Origin: Intestinibacter bartlettii
GTDB lineage: Bacteria > Bacillota > Clostridia > Peptostreptococcales > Peptostreptococcaceae
NCBI RefSeq assembly: GCF_018917435.1
Contig: NZ_JAHLOQ010000002.1
Location: 1 to 64,000 of the forward strand
Direction of reading: 5' to 3'
Length of the DNA: 64,000 nt
The notes beneath the pieces were generated by a model. That model saw nothing but the letters and a program-made list of their open reading frames with translations, had not been told where the DNA came from and ran no database searches. Each line of letters starts with the position of its first letter. Positions within the stretch are counted from its first letter, which is position 1. Shown here piece after piece: positions 28,687 to 37,959 of the stretch. A program made the translations under genes and the position numbers.

Positions 28687-29505
28687 TTATTCAAATATTA
28701 TTCTTTGTGGATTTGTATATATATTCATTCTTTCTCCTCTAACAAATCCCGCTAATGTTATATTTAATTTTTTTGCTATTTCTCTAGATAAGTTTGTAGG
28801 TGCTGATTTTGAAATTACTATAGGAATTCCAGCTTTAGCAGCCTTAAGAATCATCTCACATGAAATTCTTCCACTTACAAATATTATTTTATCTTTTAAG
28901 TCAATATTATTTAAAATACAATATCCTATAGACTTATCCATTGCATTATGTCTAGCAACATCTTCTCGAATTGTTATAAGTCTTTCATTATCATAAATAG
29001 CAACACTATGAACTCCACCTGTATTTTTAAATAATTCAGAAGAAGTAAGATTCTCTTTCATAACTTCGTATATATCGCTTACTTTTATAGTTGTTTCTGT
29101 TTTTTCAATAGGTTTTAAATCTACATAGTCTAAATCATTTAAATAATATCTCTTTCCTTTATCCAAATCTTTGTTTTCTTCAATTATGGCTTTTGCAACT
29201 CTATTTTCAAAATCCACCTCTATTAATTTTATATCACCTTTTGATTTTATTACTCCCTTAGTCATCAAAAAACCAGCAACTAATTGATCTAAATTTTCTG
29301 GTGTACATAGAAATGTATTTGAATACTCACCATTTATAACTAAAGCTAGTGGAAACTCCCCTATTATTGTTTCCAGCTCATTTGAATGTTCTTTGTTTTC
29401 TACTTTTACAACTTCAAATTGAAAATTTGTTTTATAATCGTAATTTACTAATCTTTCTTTTTCTGTTACTTCTTGTTGAGCCTCTTTAGCATACTTATTC
29501 TCCAT
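28687..29505 (-). CDS. fdhD: FdhD-like formate dehydrogenase sulfurtransferase
   Basis: A 272-residue FdhD-family protein. FdhD passes sulfur from IscS/NifS-like desulfurases to the molybdenum or tungsten cofactor of formate dehydrogenase. Family blocks are GGVHSVAIYD, EDVARHNAMDK, FVSGRISCEMILKAA and GFVRGERMNIYT. The CxxC pair of the E. coli enzyme is not present; that region reads EKTETTIKVSD. This may mark a non-canonical group. No formate dehydrogenase gene is in the window. Confidence 0.88.
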   Translation of the reverse strand: MENKYAKEAQQEVTEKERLVNYDYKTNFQFEVVKVENKEHSNELETIIGEFPLALVINGEYSNTFLCTPENLDQLVAGFLMTKGVIKSKGDIKLIEVDFENRVAKAIIEENKDLDKGKRYYLNDLDYVDLKPIEKTETTIKVSDIYEVMKENLTSSELFKNTGGVHSVAIYDNERLITIREDVARHNAMDKSIGYCILNNIDLKDKIIFVSGRISCEMILKAAKAGIPIVISKSAPTNLSREIAKKLNITLAGFVRGERMNIYTNPQRIIFE

Positions 29506-29664
29506 AATATTCCCCTTTTCCTTAAATTCTATATTATTTAATATTTAAACTTTATATTTCATAGTAATTAACTATGATTTTATAATTTAAATATAGTGTT
29601 AGAAAATCAAATTGTCAATTAAAATGTATATTTTTACCATTATGTTTTTAAACATAATTACAAT

Positions 29665-29701
29665 TAAAAAAGCATATTATCTTAAACGATAATATGCTTT
29701 T
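29665..29701 (-). terminator. Terminator after the TPR lipoprotein gene
   Basis: AGCATATTATC/GATAATATGCT stem with flanking A and T runs, 20 bases past the stop; works on the minus strand and perhaps both. Confidence 0.85.
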
Positions 29702-29719
29702 AATATCTATTTATTTTTT

Positions 29720-30610
29720 TTAATAATATTCATTTCCTGTTGCTTCAAATGCTTGTTTGAAGGCATTCATAAATATTGTTTTTCCTTGTTCTTTATATTT
29801 TCCTAAAGGTGTATCATTTTCAGTATCTTCATATGATTTTTCTGCAAATTTACTTGGAGCAGTATCTGAACCATATTCAAAATAGAATTCTACATATGCT
29901 TCTCCTGCAGCTGCTATTTGTTTTTTAAGATCATCGTTAAAATCAATTGTTCCATTGTAGCTATCTTCATCATCACTAGTATTGTTTTGATCTTTATTAG
30001 TATTACTACTATCTTCTTTTTTAGTTGATTCTTCCTTAGAAGCAACTTCATTTATTTTATCGTTACAAGTTTTTAATAACTCATTACATTCTTTTAATTC
30101 ATCTGCATACTCTGATTTACCATTAAGTTCTTCAATTATGTATCCTAATTTAACTTTGGCATTCATGTACTCTTTTTCATCCATAAGTTTTTTAACTTCA
30201 TCTATTTTTTGTTCTATTTGCTCTCTAAAACTTAAACTTTCTTGTTCTTTTTGTAATTTTTCACATTCAGTTTTTAATTTTTTAGCAGCATCTCTACATA
30301 CTGAGCTTTCACTTTCACTATCCATTATTTTTTCACATAATTCTATAGCTTCATCATATAATTTATGTTTCATTTTTGCTTGAACTTGTAAAATTTGTTC
30401 TACTTGTTTATATAAAGATGATGCTTCTTTATCATCTTCTTTTTCTTCAAGAGCTTTATCAAAATAATCTAATGCGTCTTCATATAGTTCTTGTTTAACT
30501 GATTCTTCTCCGCTTTGCATATATTCATCATATTTTTTGTTGCTCTTATTACATCCAGTAAGTACAAGCATGCATACCATCATCAAAGCTAGTAATCTTT
30601 TAAATTTCAT
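29720..30610 (-). CDS. Lipoprotein with TPR-like helical repeats
   Basis: A 296-residue secreted lipoprotein: signal peptide with lipobox VLTGC, TPR-like repeats (YDEYMQSGEESVKQELYEDA, LDYFDKALEEK), a long charged coiled-coil region (about 90-190), a Ser/Asn/Asp-rich spacer and a C-terminal segment from FNDDLKKQIAAAGEAYVE. Function unknown. The ATG at 30610 is chosen because GTGAGG lies six to seven bases upstream; the GTG four codons earlier is part of that site. Confidence 0.8.
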   Translation of the reverse strand: MKFKRLLALMMVCMLVLTGCNKSNKKYDEYMQSGEESVKQELYEDALDYFDKALEEKEDDKEASSLYKQVEQILQVQAKMKHKLYDEAIELCEKIMDSESESSVCRDAAKKLKTECEKLQKEQESLSFREQIEQKIDEVKKLMDEKEYMNAKVKLGYIIEELNGKSEYADELKECNELLKTCNDKINEVASKEESTKKEDSSNTNKDQNNTSDDEDSYNGTIDFNDDLKKQIAAAGEAYVEFYFEYGSDTAPSKFAEKSYEDTENDTPLGKYKEQGKTIFMNAFKQAFEATGNEYY

Positions 30611-30654
30611 TAATATCCTCACTCCAATCCAATTAAACTTTTAACTTTGACTAA

Positions 30655-30673
30655 ATTGCGATGTTTGCGCAAT
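30655..30673. repeat. ATTGCG-N7-CGCAAT inverted repeat
   Basis: A perfect 6-bp inverted repeat with a 7-base spacer, 45 bases upstream of the TPR lipoprotein start. It is the most GC-rich point of the gap and could be an operator. Confidence 0.35.
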
Positions 30674-30809
30674 ATACAAAGTTTCCCCTGGATAATTTAT
30701 TTTTCCATATACAATTATACTACTAAATCGATACTTTTGAATAAAAAAATTCATTTTGTAACATTTTTATATGTTTTTTTTAGAATTTCTTATGATTTTT
30801 TTAAGGTTA

Positions 30810-33263
30810 CTAACTTATATATTTTTGTATTATTACTGCTCTTATACTTTCATATCTAATATAATCTGGTAGAGATTTTTTTATATCTCGCATTTTGTCT
30901 TCACCAAATTTATTTATACTTTTCTCGATTAACTCTTTTTCATCTTCACAGTAATACACTGTTGGATCAAATTTAAAGTGAAGTTCATTGTCTTCTTTTA
31001 TATAGTCATATATAAATCCTAAAATAGAGTATACTGATATTTCTAATTCATTGCTAACTGATTTAATATCCATCCCTTGATTTAATAAATCTAGTGCAAT
31101 TTCTTTAGGTTTTCTGCTCTCACCATCTAGAATTAATTTCTTTTTCTTTTTTTCTCTCCATTTTACTTCTATATTTTTTTCATCTACGTAATTATTTACT
31201 ACTTCTATTATCGATTCACCATATTTGTCTATTTTCTTTGGACCTAACCCAGTAATATCATTTAGTTGTTCTATATCTAATGGGTATCTTCCACTTATCT
31301 CTTTTAAAGTATTTTTAGGCATTATCATATGATATGGTATACCTTCGATTCTAGCGTATTTTGCTCTTACCTTTTTTAACAATTCATATAAATTTTTGTC
31401 TGTTTTTACTTCAAAGAATTCTTCTTTATCATCAGTATTTGAATCATTTTGTTTAATTAATGCAATTTTATCAATATTATTATCTGATATATACTTCTCA
31501 ATTTCATTTATAAATTCTTGTCCATATTTTTCGTATTTAACTTGTCCAACACCAGAAATATTTAATAGTTCATCTTTTGTAGTTGGATAAGTATTTGCCA
31601 TTGATAATAAAGTTGCATCACCAAATACCATATATGGTGCTATTTTTTCTTTTACTGCTATTGTTTTTCTTAAATCAGATAAAACTTCAAATAATTCATT
31701 TTTATTTCTAGATTCTTTAGCTACTTTTACTTCTTTAAACTCAACTTTTATATCGCCTTTTAATACTTTTAGAGATTGATTATTCATAGAAATAGTTGGA
31801 AAACTTCCTCTCGCTCCTGGATTTTCTTTAATCTCTAAAAATCCGTGAGATACTAATGTATTTATAAAATTCTTTAACTCTTCATTGCTATAGTCTTTCA
31901 TTATTCCATAAGTACTAAGTTTATTAAATCCTACTTCTAATACTTTTTTATTTTTAGATCCTCTAAGCACATCTACTATCATAGTTAGACCGTAGTTTCT
32001 TTTCATTCTGTATATACATGAGATAACCTTTTGTGCATCTAATGTCTTGTCTATTATCTCACCTTCATTTAAACAATTGCTACAATTGTCGCATTGACCT
32101 AACATAACTTCACCAAAATACTCTAGTATGCTCTTTCTATAACATGAATTGCTATAAACTAAATCGACCATTTGTTGAAGTTTATTATATTGAATAGATT
32201 TTCTAGTTACACTTTCTGTTCCCATTTCTATAAGATATTTTTGAGTATGAACATCTCCTGGTGTGAAAAGTAAAACACACTCACTCTTTTCACCATCTCT
32301 ACCAGCTCTACCTATTTCTTGATAGTAGTTTTCTATACTCTGTGGCATATTGTAGTGCATTACCCATCTTATATCAGGCTTGTCTATCCCCATACCAAAT
32401 GCATTAGTCGCAATTATTATATTTACTTCATCATTTATAAACTTATCTTGATTTATCTTTCTATCTTCATTTGACATACCAGCATGATATTTAATTACAT
32501 TTATGTCTCTTTTTAAAAGACCTTCATATATTTTTTCTACTTCTTTTCTAGTAGCTGCATAAATTATTCCATTTTCTGTTTTATGGTTCTCTACATATTC
32601 TAATAAATATTTATTTTTTGCTGATGATTTAACTATATTTATGTATAAATTCTCTCTATCAAATCCAGTTATAAATATTTTCGGTTCTATAAGCCCAAGC
32701 ATATTTAAGATATCTTTTCTTACTTCTGTAGATGCAGTCGCTGTAAAAGTTGTCACTGTCGGTCTAGTTTTTAAGTTTTTTATAAAGTTAGGTATTTTTT
32801 TATAAGAAACCCTAAAATCATGACCCCATTGAGATATACAATGTGCCTCATCTATTGCTATCTGAGATATATCTTTATTTTGTATTATATTTAGAAATTC
32901 AGCACTTTCTAACCTCTCCGGTGCTACATATATAATCTTATATTTATCATTTATTATATTTTCTAAGATTTGATTGTAATCACTTGAAGAAAGAGAGCTA
33001 TTTATGTAGCTTGCTTCTATTCCCATAGCCGTTAATGCATCAACTTGGTCTTTCATAAGTGATATCAATGGTGATATTACAATCGTCAATCCATCCATAC
33101 AAAGTGCAGGGATTTGATAACAAATAGACTTTCCTCCACCAGTTGGCATTATTGCAAGAACATCTTCACCTTGCAATATGCTTGTTATTATTTCTTCCTG
33201 TCCTCTTCTAAAACTCTTATATCCATAATATTTTTGTAGTACACTTAATATCTTTTCTTTCAT
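30810..33263 (-). CDS. recQ: ATP-dependent DNA helicase RecQ
   Basis: A 3'-5' helicase of 817 residues, longer than the usual 600. The order is a DEAD/helicase core (IMPTGGGKSICYQIP, IDEAHCISQWGHDFR, QEIGRAGRDG), the RQC zinc site (cysteines in CYRKSIL, GQCDNCSNC), a winged helix, then two HRDC domains (ending in LLNISGVGQVKYEKYG and LNDITGLGPKKIDKYG) and a C-terminal HTH-like segment (IALDLLNQGMDIKSVSNELE). The ATG at 33263 follows GAGGAG at six bases; the frame extends 11 codons upstream without a site. It acts in recombination and stalled-fork repair. Confidence 0.94.
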   Translation of the reverse strand: MKEKILSVLQKYYGYKSFRRGQEEIITSILQGEDVLAIMPTGGGKSICYQIPALCMDGLTIVISPLISLMKDQVDALTAMGIEASYINSSLSSSDYNQILENIINDKYKIIYVAPERLESAEFLNIIQNKDISQIAIDEAHCISQWGHDFRVSYKKIPNFIKNLKTRPTVTTFTATASTEVRKDILNMLGLIEPKIFITGFDRENLYINIVKSSAKNKYLLEYVENHKTENGIIYAATRKEVEKIYEGLLKRDINVIKYHAGMSNEDRKINQDKFINDEVNIIIATNAFGMGIDKPDIRWVMHYNMPQSIENYYQEIGRAGRDGEKSECVLLFTPGDVHTQKYLIEMGTESVTRKSIQYNKLQQMVDLVYSNSCYRKSILEYFGEVMLGQCDNCSNCLNEGEIIDKTLDAQKVISCIYRMKRNYGLTMIVDVLRGSKNKKVLEVGFNKLSTYGIMKDYSNEELKNFINTLVSHGFLEIKENPGARGSFPTISMNNQSLKVLKGDIKVEFKEVKVAKESRNKNELFEVLSDLRKTIAVKEKIAPYMVFGDATLLSMANTYPTTKDELLNISGVGQVKYEKYGQEFINEIEKYISDNNIDKIALIKQNDSNTDDKEEFFEVKTDKNLYELLKKVRAKYARIEGIPYHMIMPKNTLKEISGRYPLDIEQLNDITGLGPKKIDKYGESIIEVVNNYVDEKNIEVKWREKKKKKLILDGESRKPKEIALDLLNQGMDIKSVSNELEISVYSILGFIYDYIKEDNELHFKFDPTVYYCEDEKELIEKSINKFGEDKMRDIKKSLPDYIRYESIRAVIIQKYIS

Positions 33264-33459
33264 ATAATTCTCCTCATCTATATATTTTCCGCTCATAATT
33301 TTTTATTTGATTTATGTCCATACACCGTTCGTAATATACCTTATATTGTAAAGATTTTTTACTATCAAATATTATACTACAATTATTTTATCTTAATTAA
33401 TCTTATTTTTAGCCTTAATATATCTTGTAAAGAAATTCCACTTCTTTTTGTGTTCTTTA

Positions 33460-33489
33460 TTGAAAGTCATACACGTTTCGTGTTACACT
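33460..33489 (+). promoter_or_regulatory. xre promoter with a palindromic operator between -35 and -10
   Basis: TTGAAA (33460-33465), 18-base spacer, TACACT (33484-33489). The spacer contains ACACG-TTT-CGTGT (33471-33483), a perfect palindrome. Its position fits autorepression by the XRE protein encoded 70 bases downstream. Confidence 0.65.
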
Positions 33490-33558
33490 ATTACCATAGA
33501 AATTATTAACATAATTTCCTTTTGATTCTTAATAAGAGCAGTAAAGGAGGTATCAGCC

Positions 33559-33936
33559 GTGTTTGGACAAAATTTGAAGAAATTAAGAACATCAAAAAAT
33601 CTTAGTCAATCTAAATTAAGCAAACTTTTAGGAATATCTAGCAGCACAATCGGAATGTACGAACAAGGTAGAAGATTTCCTGATCAGACTATTTTAACTA
33701 AAATAGCAGATTTTTTCGATGTATCGACCGATTATTTACTTGGTCGTAATCCACAAAATCCTCCAACAGAGTTTAATAATGCCACTGATGCTATGGAATT
33801 CATTTTAAAATTGCCGACGGTTATGGCGTATGGTGGCTATGATGCTACAAAATTATCAGACGAGGAGATAATAGATTTCGCCAATGACTTATTGCAACAA
33901 ATCGAATTAATTAGCTATAAATATAAGAAAAAATAA
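33559..33936 (+). CDS. XRE-family repressor
   Basis: A 125-residue helix-turn-helix regulator (HTH at about 5-60: FGQNLKKLRTSKNLSQSKLS, SSSTIGMYEQGRRFP). Its short C-terminal part begins with DYLLGRN. The GTG start follows AAAGGAGG. It resembles the ImmR/phage-type repressors that are cleaved by an ImmA peptidase; such a gene follows 39 bases downstream. No integrase, capsid or conjugation genes are nearby. Confidence 0.88.
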   Translation: MFGQNLKKLRTSKNLSQSKLSKLLGISSSTIGMYEQGRRFPDQTILTKIADFFDVSTDYLLGRNPQNPPTEFNNATDAMEFILKLPTVMAYGGYDATKLSDEEIIDFANDLLQQIELISYKYKKK

Positions 33937-33975
33937 ACAAGTAAAACGATAACTTATCGGAGGGAGGGTAATTTA

Positions 33976-34389
33976 TTGAGTAGTAATAAGATTAAACAGG
34001 CCGTTGACAATTTAAAAGCAACATATAATACAAATAACCCCTTTGTAATCTGTGAACACTTAGGTATTACTGTTAGGGAACGAAACTTCAACGAGACTCG
34101 AAAAGCTTATTTTGTATCTATTTATGGTCAGCCTTCTATTACAATCAATTCTAATTACATAGAGAAATCGAAGAATATATTATGCGCTCATGAGCTTGGG
34201 CATATAATACTTGGACATACTGGTGTGAACAACTTTGAATCTGAAAACCAGGAGGCTGAAAGGGAAGCGAACTTATTTGCTCTTTATATGCTTTTCGATG
34301 AAAATGATTTTGACATGAAATTTGAAAATATGACGAGTTACTTAATCAAATATACACTAGATAGAAATATAAAATTAGCTAATAAATAA
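33976..34389 (+). CDS. ImmA/IrrE-family metallopeptidase
   Basis: A 137-residue zinc peptidase with the motif HELGH at 72-76 and a downstream glutamate region (ENQEAEREANLFALYML). It starts at TTG after GGAGGGAGG. In ICEBs1 and related elements ImmA cleaves the ImmR repressor to switch the element on; the upstream XRE gene is the expected substrate. Here the pair stands without other mobile genes, so it may control a host regulon or be a relic. Confidence 0.86.
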   Translation: MSSNKIKQAVDNLKATYNTNNPFVICEHLGITVRERNFNETRKAYFVSIYGQPSITINSNYIEKSKNILCAHELGHIILGHTGVNNFESENQEAEREANLFALYMLFDENDFDMKFENMTSYLIKYTLDRNIKLANK

Positions 34390-34390
34390 T

Positions 34391-34415
34391 AAAAGCACTT
34401 TTCAGTGCTTTTTTT
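34391..34415 (+). terminator. Bidirectional terminator after immA
   Basis: AAGCACT/AGTGCTT stem with flanking A and T runs, shared by the plus-strand immA-like gene and the converging EEP gene. Confidence 0.8.
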
Positions 34416-34433
34416 GTAGGTATTTATATAAAT

Positions 34434-35078
34434 TTATTTAAAGTCAACTACTATTGGAAAGTGATCTGACATATATACATCATCCACCGTATAATCTTCT
34501 ATTCTTAAATTTGTATTTGCAAAACAATAGTCTATCCTGCTATCTGAAAAAGTAGGTATAGAATCTTTGTTCAACTTTATAGATACATCTTCAAAATTAT
34601 TGATAGATATATTTTTTTCATTAAAATCACCACAAATTATATTTCCAGCAAGATTTTCAATATTCCCCTCCAAGTTTATACTCACGAAATCAAGTATTTC
34701 ATCAATTTGTTTTACCCTCTCATATTTATCAAGACCCAAATGTGTATTTATAACATTAAAATACTCATCTTCATTTATTTTTACCTTTATATGAGCAAAT
34801 CCTCTTTGTTCCTTTTTACTAGTCAAAAACACATGATTTTGAGCTACTATTTTATATTTTGAAAAAATACAAACTCCATAGTTTTTATCTGAAACATTTT
34901 CTGCAAATATACCATTCATTCTGAGATTAAACTTAATCCTTCTATAGTTAGAATACAACACTTCTTGTAAACATATTATGTCAGCATCTTGTTGTTTTAA
35001 ATATTTGATAGTATCTGTTAATGTATGTTTTTTCTGTTTGTCTGTCCCTGAATGTATATTGTAAGAAATAACTCTCAT
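34434..35078 (-). CDS. Endonuclease/exonuclease/phosphatase family protein
   Basis: A 214-residue EEP-fold hydrolase. Catalytic motifs are YNIHSG near the start, ICLQEV (metal-binding Glu), NTHLGLD, ICGDFNE, and the final SDHFPIVVDFK with the catalytic Asp-His. These enzymes cleave phosphodiester bonds in nucleic acids, lipids or other substrates; the substrate cannot be told. No signal peptide is visible, so it is probably cytosolic. Confidence 0.87.
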   Translation of the reverse strand: MRVISYNIHSGTDKQKKHTLTDTIKYLKQQDADIICLQEVLYSNYRRIKFNLRMNGIFAENVSDKNYGVCIFSKYKIVAQNHVFLTSKKEQRGFAHIKVKINEDEYFNVINTHLGLDKYERVKQIDEILDFVSINLEGNIENLAGNIICGDFNEKNISINNFEDVSIKLNKDSIPTFSDSRIDYCFANTNLRIEDYTVDDVYMSDHFPIVVDFK

Positions 35079-35106
35079 AACTCTCCCCCCAAGATTTTAT
35101 ATTAAT

Positions 35107-35146
35107 AAAGCACCTTAGAATTACTATTTTTACCTAAGATGCTTTT
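35107..35146 (-). terminator. Terminator after the AIM24 gene
   Basis: AAGCATCTTAG/CTAAGGTGCTT stem on the minus strand, 18 bases past the stop. The T-run is short, so it is less certain than others. Confidence 0.6.
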
Positions 35147-35163
35147 ATATTTATACTAACTTA

Positions 35164-35979
35164 TTATTCTTTATTATTCATAGATGCGTTTGAGAAATAT
35201 ATTCCAGTATAAAGTCTCTTATACATAGGTGCTGTAGGTGCTAACCAAACAGTACCATCTCCTTTAAATGTATTTAAGAATCCTTCCCCATTTATAGCAG
35301 AGCCTAATAAGCTCTTATCTGATTTAGTAACGTTAAATGATACGCCACTAGTTCTAGCTATAGCAAAGTTTCCATCTACTTTTAATTCTTCGCCGTCTTT
35401 TAATTCATATGAAACAATTTCACTTTCTGGAACAATTAGTTCTAATACTACTATTCCACTTCCTTTTAATTCAATTTGGAAAATACCTTCACCACCTAGT
35501 AAAGCTGAAGATACATTTTTTTGAGATACTGCTCTTATATCTATTTCTGCTGAACAACAGAAGAACAGCCCCTTGTCTACTATAATTGAATCATTATCTA
35601 ATTCCATTATTAAATAGTGTCTAAATGATGGTTCTAAATAAATTTCACCTGTACCTGTATAAACTGGTTTTATTGCACTCTCATTTGTAAGCGCACCTGA
35701 AACTGCTTTTTTAAATAATCCAGTTGCACCGCCAATCTTTGTTTTTGATTCTATTTTTCCTTTAGAATAATATAATGCACCTGCTTCTGTCTTAACTGAC
35801 CCATTATTTAAAGTTATCTTTACCTGTTTTGCTCTTAATCCTGTTTGTTCTGCAAAAAACATAGACTGAGCCATATTTACATTTTGGGCACCTTTTAATT
35901 TATTATATGATATTACCTCAAAATCAACATTATTATAACTACATTTATTTAAAACTGTTACTCCCTTTTCTAAGTCCAT
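35164..35979 (-). CDS. AIM24 family protein
   Basis: A 271-residue protein of the AIM24 (TIGR00266-like) beta-rich family, whose bacterial function is unknown. Family features are MFFAEQTGLRAKQVKITLNN, GTGEIYLEPSFRHYLIMEL and the C-terminal GEGFLNTFKGDGTVWLAPTA. No signal peptide or membrane helix. It is transcribed alone. Confidence 0.85.
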   Translation of the reverse strand: MDLEKGVTVLNKCSYNNVDFEVISYNKLKGAQNVNMAQSMFFAEQTGLRAKQVKITLNNGSVKTEAGALYYSKGKIESKTKIGGATGLFKKAVSGALTNESAIKPVYTGTGEIYLEPSFRHYLIMELDNDSIIVDKGLFFCCSAEIDIRAVSQKNVSSALLGGEGIFQIELKGSGIVVLELIVPESEIVSYELKDGEELKVDGNFAIARTSGVSFNVTKSDKSLLGSAINGEGFLNTFKGDGTVWLAPTAPMYKRLYTGIYFSNASMNNKE

Positions 35980-36091
35980 AAACTTTATCTCCTTCTCAAT
36001 TTATACTTCATATAATATCACAAGTTTTGCAAATTAAAATAGTACTCAGTAAAAATAAATAATTTGTAAGGTTTTACTTTTTACCAAAATT

Positions 36092-36135
36092 AAAAACCGA
36101 TATTTCCTAGAGTATTTACCCTAAAAAATATCGGT
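36092..36135 (-). terminator. Terminator-like hairpin downstream of the CGNR/GIY-YIG-like gene
   Basis: Minus strand: ACCGATATTT/AAATATCGGT stem followed by TTTTTAATTTT, 144 bases past the stop of the preceding minus-strand gene. The rest of the gap 35980-36278 shows nothing else. Confidence 0.65.
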
Positions 36136-36278
36136 CCATATATTTATAATTGAGCTCAATTGTGCAAATTTAAATATATACTTATATTATCCACACAATC
36201 TTAGATTTTATACATATTTTATAATTTTTATTTAATAATTTTTCAATTATTAAAATATATATTTATCTTACTAAAATA

Positions 36279-37745
36279 TTAATATAATTCTTCTGCTGGC
36301 ATATTTTCAGTATATTTTTCTGCTAATTCATTTAAATACTTTTTAAATTGTCTTCTATCCATTTCTGGTTTCATTTCAGTCTCTTCAAGTACTTCAAATG
36401 TAAATGATTTAGCCCCGTATTGATTCCAGTCTTTTTGAAGTTTAATATTTAAACAACTATTTATTGATACAGAGAAGTTGAATCTATTTTGCATAGATTG
36501 TAAATCTATCTCTCCTTTAATTAAACTTTTGCCAGTTTGTGTATTAGTTATTTTGTAGACACCACCGGTTGTCTTCTTTTCTTTATATTCATAAATGGCT
36601 TGTTTTCTTTTTTCATTTTTCATATCATCTTCACCACCTTCGTATTTTTTAATATCTACACTTCGTTTCTTAACACTCTCAATAATTCTTTTGTCTATTA
36701 TATCTAAAATATTTTCAATTTTCTTTTCAACTAGATCTGTTTGTGCATTTTCTGTAGTTTGTATTTTCTCTTGTGTTTTTATTTTTTCATGAACTGTATC
36801 TTCTAGTTCTTGTTTATTTTCATTTAAAGTTACTTGCTCTTCTAATGCTTTTTTCTTGTTTCTGCTCTTTATAACATTTGCGCAGTTTCTACAAGAAGGC
36901 GAGCAGTATTTTTCTCTTTCTGTTTTTGCAAAGAAAGGTTTGTTGCAGTAACTACAACGATTTAATATTCTATCCTCATCAGTTAGAGCAAATGCATAAA
37001 TCATATCCATTGCCATCTGTAAAGAATCAAAATCCCAATTGATTTGTGGTCTTTCAAACATAGCAACTGTAAATCCTATTTTGTGTGGATTGAATTTATC
37101 TGGCATTATTTCAACTGGTTCAGTTAAATTAGCATTCTTGTAAATTAACATTTGGTTTAAGTTTTCCGATATATTTTTCGCATATTCTATAATCCAATCT
37201 ACACGTTCTGCATAGAATTTTGAAAATACTATATCTAAGACTAAAGGTTTCTTTCCGTAAAACTTCGGTGAATCCTCAGCTTTTACAACAGTTAGATGTT
37301 CATCAAACTCTCTAGTATATAAATCATCTTCACCTGCAAATGGAGTAAATAATTTTATATAATCATCTGAATTCATCACATTGCTATCTAAATCTAATGT
37401 AGCACTTATAATGTTATTTTGAGCAAACAATACATTTTGTTCACCAATTATATCTCTGTTATATACGCTTGAACTTATAAGACCTAATAATCCATAATTT
37501 TTTACAAATACCATTACTTTATTATATATAGCTTCTTTATCATTTATATTTTTTAAAGCTGTATCACCTAAATCTATCAAATCAAATAATATATTGCTTG
37601 ATTTTTCAAAAGGATCATAAATTGTATAGTTACTGTTGTCTGATGGAATTATATATATATCGCCTTTTGAATCTTCTCTTAATTCGTAGTTGTTGTACTT
37701 TATCCATTTACTTTTGAAGTTTTTTAAATAGAACTGATTTTTCAT
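36279..37745 (-). CDS. CGNR-like zinc-finger protein fused to a degenerate GIY-YIG-like domain
   Basis: A 488-residue protein of no established function. Residues 1 to about 260 are an unrecognised alpha/beta region. A zinc finger follows at about 268-295 (RCSYCNKPFFAK, then YCSPSCRN and KSRNKK), like the treble-clef CGNR finger after ABATE domains. A charged coiled coil runs to about 375. The last 110 residues resemble clostridial GIY-YIG-family proteins (GGVYKITNTQTGK, LQKDWNQYG, FTFEVLEE), but YIG reads LIKG, so activity is doubtful. An internal ATG (MKNEKRKQAIYEY) behind GGTGG could start the C-terminal part separately. It lies next to the hsd operon but beyond its terminator. Confidence 0.6.
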   Translation of the reverse strand: MKNQFYLKNFKSKWIKYNNYELREDSKGDIYIIPSDNSNYTIYDPFEKSSNILFDLIDLGDTALKNINDKEAIYNKVMVFVKNYGLLGLISSSVYNRDIIGEQNVLFAQNNIISATLDLDSNVMNSDDYIKLFTPFAGEDDLYTREFDEHLTVVKAEDSPKFYGKKPLVLDIVFSKFYAERVDWIIEYAKNISENLNQMLIYKNANLTEPVEIMPDKFNPHKIGFTVAMFERPQINWDFDSLQMAMDMIYAFALTDEDRILNRCSYCNKPFFAKTEREKYCSPSCRNCANVIKSRNKKKALEEQVTLNENKQELEDTVHEKIKTQEKIQTTENAQTDLVEKKIENILDIIDKRIIESVKKRSVDIKKYEGGEDDMKNEKRKQAIYEYKEKKTTGGVYKITNTQTGKSLIKGEIDLQSMQNRFNFSVSINSCLNIKLQKDWNQYGAKSFTFEVLEETEMKPEMDRRQFKKYLNELAEKYTENMPAEELY

Positions 37746-37910
37746 ATTTTACTCCTCTCTTTATTTAGTGTCGATATTATGCTCTTAATTCATATTTATG
37801 TTTTTAATCTTGTTAATATAATATTATATTAATCATATTAACACACTGTTCTTTTTATTACAATATTTTATTTTGAGGTAATTGACATTATATAATTCTA
37901 TATACATAAT

Positions 37911-37952
37911 AAAAAATCCCCCAAATAGCCATAAGTCTTTTGGGGGATTTTT
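37911..37952 (-). terminator. Terminator after hsdR
   Basis: AAAAATCCCCCAAA pairs with TTTGGGGGATTTTT; a strong, symmetric terminator just past the hsdR stop. Confidence 0.9.
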
Positions 37953-37959
37953 ATTATTT

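Noticed and set aside
33559-34389. Prophage or integrative element around the XRE-ImmA pair
   Set aside because: No integrase, att repeats, structural or conjugation genes occur in the flanks, which are ordinary chromosomal genes.
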